Origin: Desulfobacteraceae bacterium
GTDB taxonomy: Bacteria; Desulfobacterota; Desulfobacteria; Desulfobacterales; Desulfosalsimonadaceae
Assembly (NCBI GenBank): GCA_003597945.1
Contig: QZJS01000006.1
Coordinates: 1-57,566, forward strand
DNA: 57,566 nt
Reading direction: 5' to 3'
The translations under genes were made by a program, and so were the position numbers. Position 1 is the first letter of the stretch, and each line of letters starts with the position of its first letter. The notes beneath the pieces are model-generated. The model was not told where the DNA came from. It saw nothing but the letters and a program-made list of their open reading frames with translations, and made no database searches. Shown here piece by piece: positions 51,079-57,566 of the stretch.

Positions 51079-52563
51079 CTATCGCCAGTTTCCGAGGGTC
51101 TCCCAGGGCGTCGGGAATTGCCCTTTTGCCGTCGAAAACGCCTCAGACCGCTTTTTTCCGGTCAATTCATGAACGGCAAAGGCCAGGCAGGCGCCATGGG
51201 GATTTACCGGCGTTGGTTTCCAGTTTGCAAAATGCCGGGGAATAAAATCCGTATGCGTATCGCCCTGTTTGAATGTTTCCGAGTCCATGACATCCATCAG
51301 AAACAAGATGGGGGTCTTGATCCCCAGGATGACATACCGGGAGAGGGCGTCGCGCATCCGCTTGACGGCAAGCTCTCGATTTTCGGCATAAACGATCAGC
51401 TTGGAGAGGATCGGGTCATATTCCAGCGGCACCGTGGCGCCCGAATAGACGCCGCCGTCATTGCGGATCCCCGGACCGGTAGGCTCCTGCAAAAAAAGAA
51501 TTTTCCCCGGGGAGGGGAAAAAATCATTTTCCGGATCTTCCGCGTATATCCGGCATTCGATGGCATGTCCGCGGCCGGCGATATCTGACTGGGAAAGGTT
51601 CAGTTTCCGGCCGGCCGCGATTTCAATCTGGTGCCGGACGATATCGATGCCGGTGATCATCTCGGTCACCGGATGCTCCACCTGAAGGCGGGTATTGACT
51701 TCCAGAAAATAAAAACCGCCATTTTCATCCAGAAGGAATTCAACGGTGCCGGCATTGACATAACCCGCGGCCCGGGCCGCCGCCACCGCGGCCTGCCCCA
51801 TTTTATCCCGAAGTATCGGCGTCAGGGCGGTGGAGGGGGATTCCTCGATAATCTTCTGGTGCCGCCGCTGGATGGAGCATTCCCTTTCCAGAAGGTGGAT
51901 GACGTTGCCGTGGGCGTCCGCCAGAACCTGAATTTCAACATGCCGCGGACGGGCGATATACTTTTCAATATAGATGTCCGCGTTGCCGAACGCCGCGGCT
52001 GCTTCCCGGGCCGCTGAGCGGCAGGCTTCCGGGAGCTGGTCGCTTGAGGCGACGATGCGCATGCCTTTGCCGCCACCACCCCCGGCTGCTTTGATCAGTA
52101 CCGGATAGCCGAGCTGCTCGGCGGCTTCGGCCAACCGGACGGGATCTGTTTCAGCCCGGTGCATCCCCGGTGTTACGGGAACCCCGCTGTCAACCATCAT
52201 TCGTCGCGCGACGGTCTTGTCCCCCAGGGCGCGGATCACCTTTGAAGGCGGTCCGATAAAGATGACGCCGGCTGCTTCGCAGGCAGCCGCAAAATCAGCG
52301 TTTTCAGACAAAAAACCGTAGCCCGGATGAATCGCCATAGCACCGGTCTCCTGGGCCGCCGCGATAATCCGCTCAATATTGAGGTAGCTGCGGGCAGGTT
52401 CGGACGACCCGATATGAACCGATTCGTCCGCGCAAAACCGATGAGCCGCTTTTTTATCCGCATCCGAATATACAGCCACAGTCGCTATTCCCATCTCCCT
52501 GCAGGTGCGGATCACCCGCATGGCGATTTCACCGCGGTTGGCAATCAATATCTTGTGGAACAT
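51079..52563 (-). CDS. Biotin carboxylase subunit of an acyl-CoA carboxylase
   Basis: 494 residues, ATP-grasp biotin carboxylase. Seen: FHKILIANRGEIAMRVIRTC, the ATP lid IKAAGGGGGKGMRIV, and FLEVNTRLQVEHPVTEMITG with the catalytic Arg region. It carboxylates biotin on the carrier encoded next; the carboxyl group then goes to an acyl-CoA via the carboxyltransferase encoded upstream. The extra 40-50 residues at the C-terminus compared with AccC resemble the shortened stub of fused alpha subunits. AAGGA precedes the ATG. Confidence 0.92.
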   Translation of the reverse strand: MFHKILIANRGEIAMRVIRTCREMGIATVAVYSDADKKAAHRFCADESVHIGSSEPARSYLNIERIIAAAQETGAMAIHPGYGFLSENADFAAACEAAGVIFIGPPSKVIRALGDKTVARRMMVDSGVPVTPGMHRAETDPVRLAEAAEQLGYPVLIKAAGGGGGKGMRIVASSDQLPEACRSAAREAAAAFGNADIYIEKYIARPRHVEIQVLADAHGNVIHLLERECSIQRRHQKIIEESPSTALTPILRDKMGQAAVAAARAAGYVNAGTVEFLLDENGGFYFLEVNTRLQVEHPVTEMITGIDIVRHQIEIAAGRKLNLSQSDIAGRGHAIECRIYAEDPENDFFPSPGKILFLQEPTGPGIRNDGGVYSGATVPLEYDPILSKLIVYAENRELAVKRMRDALSRYVILGIKTPILFLMDVMDSETFKQGDTHTDFIPRHFANWKPTPVNPHGACLAFAVHELTGKKRSEAFSTAKGQFPTPWETLGNWR

Positions 52564-52584
52564 GGCGTGTCCTTAAAATTAAAA

Positions 52585-54201
52585 TTACATCCTGAAAATC
52601 CCGTATCCGTATTCGTCATCTCTGAGGGGGGCGTTCAGGGAAGCGGATATGGCCAGTCCAAGGGCATCCCGGGTCTTTGCAGGATCGAGAATGCCGTCAT
52701 CCCAGAGATGGGCCGTGCTGTAGTATGCATTTCCTTCTGTTTCCGCATTCTGCCGGATGGGGTCCCGGAGCGACTGCTCCTCTTCGGCGGTCAAGGGAGG
52801 TTTTCCCAGACGCCGATTCTGGTCGTTGGTGATGGAAATCAGGACATCGGCCGCCTGGGCTCCCCCCATGACTCCGATTTTGGAATTGGGCCACATCCAC
52901 AAAAACCGTGGAGAATACGATCTGCCGCACATGGCGTAATTGCCGGCCCCAAAGGAAGCGCCGACAATCACCGTGAATTTGGGAACCGATGCCGTGGCAA
53001 CGGCATTGACCATTTTATGGCCGTTTTTGGTAATCCCCCCTTCTTCGTAGGCCCGGCCGATGATAAAGCCGGTAATGTTTTGTAAAAACAGAAGCGGGAT
53101 TTTGCGCTTGTCGCAGAGCTGAATAAACTGGGTGGCTTTTAAGGCGCTTTCGGGAAACAGGATTCCGTTGTTGCCCAGAATGCCCACCGGATAGCCGTGA
53201 ATATAGGCCCAGCCGCAGACCAGCGTTGGCCCGTACATTTCCTTGAACTCCAGAAACCGGCTGCCGTCCACCATCCGGGCGATGATTTCCCGGCAGTCAT
53301 AGGACACCGCGATATCCCGACTGACAATGCCGTAAATTTCTTTGGGATCATAGAGCGGCTCCTCGGGTTTGAGGCGGGTGATTTGGGCTTTGTCCGGATC
53401 CGGCAGGTTTTTTACGATTTTCCGGACAATGGCGATAGCGTCCGCGTCATCTTCGGCCATGTAATCGGAGACCCCTGATCGGCGGCAATGGACGTCGGGG
53501 CCGCCCAGGTCGTCGGCGCTCACCTCTTCGCCCGTGGCGGCTCTCACCAGCGGCGGACCGCCCAGAAAGATGGCGCCGTGGCCCTTGACATGGACGATCT
53601 CGTCGCACATGGCGACCCCGTATGCGCCGCCGGCCGTGCATAAGCCCATCACCGCGGCAATCTGGGGGATGCCCATTTTCGATATCTTGGCCTGGTTGTA
53701 AAAAATCCGGCCGCCGCCGTCGATGTCGGGGAAAATTTCCGACTGCAGCGGCAGATACCCGCCGGCTGAATCGATGAGCGAAACGCTGGGGAGGCGGTTT
53801 TCCATAACGATCTGCTGGCAGCGCAGCCCCTTTTTCACGCTCATGGGGAAACCGGCTCCGCCCTTGATGGTGGCGTCATTGATGGAAATCATGACTTCTT
53901 TCCCCGCCACCATTCCGATGCCGGTAATCAGCCCGGCCTTATGCACTTTTCCGTCATACATGCCCCGGGCCGCCAGGGGCGCAATCTCCAGAAACGGTGA
54001 ATTTTTGTCCAGCAGCAGCTCCAGCTTCTTTTTGGCCGGCAGTTTTCCGGATTCGTGAAGGCGGTCTATTGCTTTTTGGGATCGGCTTTCCATGGCCAGG
54101 GCGAGTTCTTTTTTCAAGTCAGTCACCAGCGTTTCCATGGCCTCGAAATTTTTCCGGTATTCATCCGAATTTTTATTCACCTTGCTCTCGATGATATACA
54201 T
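52585..54201 (-). CDS. Carboxyltransferase (beta) subunit of an acyl-CoA carboxylase, methylcrotonyl-/geranyl-CoA type
   Basis: 538 residues with both carboxyltransferase halves in one chain. Seen: AIDRLHESGKLPAKKKLELL, SINDATIKGGAGFPMSVKKG (the variant found in methylcrotonyl- and geranyl-CoA carboxylases), VSLIDSAGGYLPLQSEIFPD and, in the second half, FLQNITGFIIGRAYEEGGI and VIVGASFGAGNYAMCGRSYS. It transfers CO2 from biotin to the gamma carbon of a branched enoyl-CoA. Start at 54201, two bases after the TetR stop (TGATCATG), so it is coupled to the regulator gene. Confidence 0.9.
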   Translation of the reverse strand: MYIIESKVNKNSDEYRKNFEAMETLVTDLKKELALAMESRSQKAIDRLHESGKLPAKKKLELLLDKNSPFLEIAPLAARGMYDGKVHKAGLITGIGMVAGKEVMISINDATIKGGAGFPMSVKKGLRCQQIVMENRLPSVSLIDSAGGYLPLQSEIFPDIDGGGRIFYNQAKISKMGIPQIAAVMGLCTAGGAYGVAMCDEIVHVKGHGAIFLGGPPLVRAATGEEVSADDLGGPDVHCRRSGVSDYMAEDDADAIAIVRKIVKNLPDPDKAQITRLKPEEPLYDPKEIYGIVSRDIAVSYDCREIIARMVDGSRFLEFKEMYGPTLVCGWAYIHGYPVGILGNNGILFPESALKATQFIQLCDKRKIPLLFLQNITGFIIGRAYEEGGITKNGHKMVNAVATASVPKFTVIVGASFGAGNYAMCGRSYSPRFLWMWPNSKIGVMGGAQAADVLISITNDQNRRLGKPPLTAEEEQSLRDPIRQNAETEGNAYYSTAHLWDDGILDPAKTRDALGLAISASLNAPLRDDEYGYGIFRM

Positions 54202-54203
54202 GA

Positions 54204-54902
54204 TCACGCTTCCTCGGGGTTGGCGGATACGGGAAACCGGCTTTTTCCGCTGCAGCCGTTTTGCGGCGGGCATTTGATTTGAGACAGCAGCGGACAGCCG
54301 ACGGCCTCCGGTTCCTTGTGGATCAGTTTGAGGCAGACCTCGAACAGGGGCTCAAATGCGTCCATCAGGTTTTCCGGATTTTTGCGCAGCAACCAGTTGA
54401 TAACGATATGTTCCAGGGCGCCGATCAGGGCGGCCCTTAAATAATAGGGGTCAATATCAGCGTGGATTTCGCCGGATTCAACGCCTTCACTGATACAGCG
54501 GTCGATGATTTTCAGGTAGCCGCGTATTTTTCGGTGGGCCTCGGTATCGATGAATTTCCGGTTATTCTTAAGCGTCAGCATCATGACGGCCGTAAATTCA
54601 GGATGATCGCTGTAATAGAGCAGTTGCATGTACAAGGTGGCATGCAGCTTGTTCACCGCGCCCCGGATCAGCTTCAGATGAAAATCCAGATCCTGATGGA
54701 GCTTCTGCATGTGTTCCCCGGGAATGGAGAACAAAAGGTTCTCCTTGGTGCTGAAATATTCATAAACAAAGGCATCCGAAACATCGGCGGCCTTTGCGAT
54801 TTCCGATATGGTGGCGTCCTGGAATCCCTTTTCGGAAAATATCCGGGTGGCTGCCTCCAGTATCCTGCTTTTCCGTGCTTCTGTTTTTTCCGGTCCGGTC
54901 AT
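54204..54902 (-). CDS. TetR/AcrR-family regulator, first gene of the acyl-CoA carboxylase operon
   Basis: About 232 residues from the ATG at 54902, which has AAGGGA nine bases before; an ATG at 54929 lacks one. N-terminal helix-turn-helix ATISEIAKAADVSDAFVYEY, then a ligand-binding domain. Such regulators in fatty-acid operons respond to acyl-CoA. The C-terminus carries an unusual cysteine-bearing tail (CPLLSQIKCPPQNGCSGK), possibly redox- or metal-sensitive. It is co-transcribed with the genes it presumably controls, which implies autoregulation. Confidence 0.87.
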   Translation of the reverse strand: MTGPEKTEARKSRILEAATRIFSEKGFQDATISEIAKAADVSDAFVYEYFSTKENLLFSIPGEHMQKLHQDLDFHLKLIRGAVNKLHATLYMQLLYYSDHPEFTAVMMLTLKNNRKFIDTEAHRKIRGYLKIIDRCISEGVESGEIHADIDPYYLRAALIGALEHIVINWLLRKNPENLMDAFEPLFEVCLKLIHKEPEAVGCPLLSQIKCPPQNGCSGKSRFPVSANPEEA

Positions 54903-55210
54903 GAATTCTTTTCCCTTGGAATCACTCATTAAAATATCACAAATAGTCTATTAATAATAAATAGTTAAAATTTATTATAACGATAATTACATAATAATTA
55001 AAGTAAGGCTATTTTTTTGTCAAGTTAATTTGTGTCTTGCATTTAAAAATGATTAAAAAAACAAGTATTGATATTTTCTACCATGAAGTCCGGATGGGCT
55101 CCGATGGGCCAGGCACGCTGGTTAGCGGGGTTCCGCCGGCAGCAGCTCTTGTTGGGGGACCCGGAGCGCGGCCTGTTTCCTTCCGCCGACTGAAAAAAAA
55201 TAAAAAAATC

Positions 55211-55255
55211 TTGACACCTTCAAAAAAAGAGAACATATTTGCGTACACTTGTACG
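55211..55255 (+). promoter_or_regulatory. Promoter and small palindrome in the divergent region
   Basis: TTGACA (55211-55216) and CATATT (55234-55239) are 17 bases apart and point to the acyltransferase-like genes. CGTAC (55242-55246) and GTACG (55251-55255) form a palindrome just after the -10, a likely operator position, perhaps for the divergent TetR protein. The rest of 54930-55341 is AT-rich near the TetR gene, with no RNA or gene that I can see. Confidence 0.45.
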
Positions 55256-55341
55256 AACAATTGTTTTTACATTCAGAAAAACAATTGGCCTGACAAATAA
55301 TCGGGAAGAGACTATTTTAATCATCTTTAAAGGATTGAGCC

Positions 55342-56283
55342 ATGACACCAAAAGCCATCGACCACATTGAAGCATTCAAGACCAGGGGCCGGGACCTTCA
55401 CGACCGGCCCGGCAAAGGCGTTCCCATGAAAAAATTCAAACCCTACACCGATTTTGTATTAAAAAATCTGGTCAAACAGGGCGACATCATTAATCCGGAA
55501 GCGCTGCTGCCCACGGACGGACGGCCGGTGGTGGCCATTGTTTCCCACGGACCGGGGGCCGCGTGGATTCCCCTGGTGGCCCTGGTGGGAAAGTTTTTTT
55601 CCGACAATGGTTACGGTGATATCATCGGCGGCATCTATCCGCACAAGGCCCTGTTTTTGATTCCGGGCTTCAAGGACTATTACCGCCGGGTCCTGGGAAC
55701 CCCCACGGACGTCAACACCGTGGATGAGATTGTCAGCCTGCTGAAAAACAAGGAAATCGGTCTGACCGGAACGGCCCCCGAAGGCGCCAACTGCCTGCTC
55801 TCCTTTACGGATTACGTGGCTCCGTTTCGATCCAGAGGCATGATCGCCGCCGCGATCAAATCAGACGCCGCCATCTGCCTGATGGCCCACCAGGGCGCCG
55901 AAATCTGGAATCTTCGGATCAATCTGCCGTTCAGCCTGACCGTTCCCGGAACAAACGGCCTGCGCGGCATCAACATCACGCTGCCGCCCTGGAAAAAACT
56001 TCCCCGCTATATGGTCATGTGCCGACGCTATCAACCGGTGATCTCCGCCGCGGACCTGGCCGGCAAACCCAAAGCCGAAACCCGGCGGCTGCTCGGAATT
56101 GAAATCGCGGCCATCCGGCGCGAATTAAACGCCATGACCCGTGAACTCCAGGCCCTGATGCCGCAAAATGCCGCCGAAAAAACCGCGGAAAGGATGCCGT
56201 CATCACTGGTGCGATGGCAGGAAAAAAAGCGCATGATTGCCGCATCGCTTTTCCCGGAAGACGACGCGTATGTGCTGAGTTAG
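55342..56283 (+). CDS. Acyltransferase-like protein (LPLAT superfamily, tentative)
   Basis: 313 residues, AAAGGA before the ATG. The centre shows VAIVSHGPGAAWIPLVALVG (an HG-type motif where LPLAT enzymes have HxxxxD) and TGTAPEGANCLLSFTDYVAP, resembling the PEG motif, with VPGTNGLRGINITLPPWKKL further on. A helical, basic C-terminus follows. The layout parallels the next gene. Not certain; it could be a divergent DGAT2/lysophospholipid acyltransferase or a related membrane-associated protein. Confidence 0.6.
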   Translation: MTPKAIDHIEAFKTRGRDLHDRPGKGVPMKKFKPYTDFVLKNLVKQGDIINPEALLPTDGRPVVAIVSHGPGAAWIPLVALVGKFFSDNGYGDIIGGIYPHKALFLIPGFKDYYRRVLGTPTDVNTVDEIVSLLKNKEIGLTGTAPEGANCLLSFTDYVAPFRSRGMIAAAIKSDAAICLMAHQGAEIWNLRINLPFSLTVPGTNGLRGINITLPPWKKLPRYMVMCRRYQPVISAADLAGKPKAETRRLLGIEIAAIRRELNAMTRELQALMPQNAAEKTAERMPSSLVRWQEKKRMIAASLFPEDDAYVLS

Positions 56284-56363
56284 GCGGCCCGGACGCGGAA
56301 ACCGTCGCTAAAGCGAAAAAACGATTTATGAATATAACCAATTTATTATAAAGGAGAACCGCC

Positions 56364-57338
56364 ATGTATGCTTCCATGACCAAACCCATCGATGCCGGAC
56401 AGCAATTGTTTAACGAAGCCCTGATGGGCATTGCCGCCCCTCTGCGCGGCCTGATTAACACCGACAATGACCGGGCCGGAATCGCTAAAACCGGCGTACT
56501 CAAAACCATTACCGACATGATCGCCAACCGCACCGGGGACTGGTCCATCGCCCCCCAGGACAAAGAGACCATGGATCGGCAGATGATTGTCTGGAATTTT
56601 CTTTTAGACTATTATTTCCGCGCGGAAACCGACGGGTGGCAGCGCCTGCCCGATACGGCCGCCATGCTGGTGGGCATTCATTCCGGCACCTGGCTGACCA
56701 TGGATGCCTGGAGTTTTTGCGCCGCATGGTACCGCCGCTTTAACGGCGAACGGGTACTTCACGGCACGGCCCACGACGTACTGATGGCCCTTCCCGGGCT
56801 GGGCGCGTATTTTCGAAAAGTCGGCGTGATTCCGGCCAAGCGCGAGTCGGTGAGCGCGGCATTTAGCGCCGGACACGACGTGGTCATCTGGCCCGGCGGC
56901 GAAGTGGACGCCATGCGGTCGTGGGAAAAACGCGACACGGTGGTGCTGGGAGGCCGCAAGGGGTTTATCCGCCAGGCCATCCGATCCGGCGTTCCCATCG
57001 TGCCCGTTGCCACCGTCGGCGGTCATGACACGGTATTCGTGCTGGCCGAAGGCCGGAAGCTGGCTAAGATGCTGGGGCTGAAAAAAATCCTGCGCTGCGA
57101 TATGGCCCCGCTGATTCTGGGCTTTCCTTTTGGCGTGACCCTTGAGGCCTTTCCCATGCACATCCCGTTGCCCGCCAAGATCCGGACCGAAATCCTGGAA
57201 CCCGTGGAAATCGATTCGGACCCGGATCGGGCCGACGACAAGGATTATCTGGACCGCAAATACAAGGAAATCGAAAGCCGGATTCAAGACGGGGTCAACC
57301 GTCTGGCAAAAAAACGCAAGGGATGGATTTTCAGATAG
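56364..57338 (+). CDS. Phospholipid/glycerol acyltransferase-family protein
   Basis: 324 residues, AAAGGAG before the ATG. LPLAT-type motifs: MLVGIHSGTWLTMDAW (His with small residues), a central FRKVGVIPAKRESVSAAF, and VVIWPGGEVDAMRSWEKRDT, the PGG motif of the DGAT2/monoacylglycerol acyltransferase-like branch, followed by GFIRQAIRSGVPIVPVATVG. It probably transfers an acyl chain from acyl-CoA or ACP to a glycerol-type or other alcohol at the membrane surface. Acceptor unknown. It follows the related gene by 80 bp, likely one operon. Confidence 0.82.
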   Translation: MYASMTKPIDAGQQLFNEALMGIAAPLRGLINTDNDRAGIAKTGVLKTITDMIANRTGDWSIAPQDKETMDRQMIVWNFLLDYYFRAETDGWQRLPDTAAMLVGIHSGTWLTMDAWSFCAAWYRRFNGERVLHGTAHDVLMALPGLGAYFRKVGVIPAKRESVSAAFSAGHDVVIWPGGEVDAMRSWEKRDTVVLGGRKGFIRQAIRSGVPIVPVATVGGHDTVFVLAEGRKLAKMLGLKKILRCDMAPLILGFPFGVTLEAFPMHIPLPAKIRTEILEPVEIDSDPDRADDKDYLDRKYKEIESRIQDGVNRLAKKRKGWIFR

Positions 57339-57400
57339 ACCGCAAAAGCCTGTGCCCAATCCCGGGCCCGTTGCCGGAATTGCGGTATTGAAATCATATA

Positions 57401-57566
57401 AAATTTTGTTAGAAACTGTTTCAAAATCTCAATCGGGGTTTTCAAACGGCTTAGAAGCCGTTTCAAGACCTCAGATCAGGTTCGAGGGCAAGGCGCGGGC
57501 CAATGAAAAAGCGGAGCATATTCGATAATATGTGAGCATTTTGAAGCGGCCTGCAACGCAGCCATC
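57401..57566. repeat. Palindromic repeat region at the window edge, incomplete
   Basis: AAACGGCTTAGAAGCCGTTT (57444-57463) is a perfect palindrome apart from its two-base centre. It lies between two similar 20-mers (GTTTCAAAATCTCAATCGGG and GTTTCAAGACCTCAGATCAG). Downstream GGCC...GGCC and CATATTCGATAATATG form a second nested hairpin. No gene is visible from 57339 on. It looks like a dispersed non-coding repeat cut by the window end; no second copy is in this window. Confidence 0.5.

Noticed and set aside
1-57566. CRISPR arrays, rRNA or tRNA genes, prophage or intact insertion sequences
   Set aside because: No regularly spaced repeats, rRNA or tRNA signatures, integrase or transposase genes were seen on reading the window.

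Overview
The window reads as chromosome of a GC-rich, anaerobic, Gram-negative bacterium, most likely a Desulfobacterota (sulfate-reducer type) relative. Pointers are a tungsten-type aldehyde:ferredoxin oxidoreductase, two genes with in-frame UGA at conserved cysteine positions (selenoproteins), CstA, an acyl-CoA carboxylase/AtuA operon, TolC-RND efflux, and outer-membrane lipoproteins. This placement rests on gene content and family knowledge; no marker phylogeny was run.

Layout. 1-5.9 kb (minus strand): a truncated acyl-CoA synthetase, a long palindromic repeat, dnaK and grpE (TTG start), the large-type SRP RNA with its promoter, the 37-aa ribosomal protein Thx and an SRPBCC protein. 5.9-17.5 kb (minus): a 1900-aa kinase/ATPase/histidine-kinase hybrid, and upstream of it an unusual biosynthetic set of a lysine 2,3-aminomutase-type radical SAM enzyme, two ATP-grasp ligases and a GNAT-deacetylase-GNAT fusion. 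17.8-27.1 kb (plus): histidine phosphatase, TolC/adaptor/RND efflux operon whose first gene ends inside a second copy of the palindromic repeat, a VapBC pair with a near-ideal operator, and an MFS exporter. 27.1-35.7 kb: nucleotidyltransferase pair, ThDP enzyme, CstA, an ArsB/NhaD-type carrier with a coupled small upstream ORF, an AOR-family enzyme and small envelope proteins.

36-42.7 kb is an envelope module: a sigma-54 activator with a degenerate receiver, divergent to an L,D-transpeptidase and two tandem Lpp-like lipoproteins, followed by a class A penicillin-binding protein. 43-46.7 kb holds a small unknown gene, a 24-codon remnant of an epimerase gene, a haloalkane-dehalogenase-like hydrolase, a YeeE/YedE pair of which one is a selenoprotein, and a divergent seleno-peroxiredoxin. 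46.7-54.9 kb is a TetR-led operon for carboxylation and beta-oxidation of a branched or terpenoid acyl-CoA (Atu/Liu type). The window ends with two acyltransferase-like genes and part of a third palindromic repeat.

The most notable items are the two selenoprotein genes, which a standard translation would split at UGA; the aminomutase/ATP-grasp/acetyltransferase-deacetylase cluster, which looks like a pathway to an acetylated beta-lysine-containing metabolite; the L,D-transpeptidase/Lpp tethering module with apparent sigma-54 control; and the palindromic repeat family whose outer arms differ between copies yet remain self-complementary.
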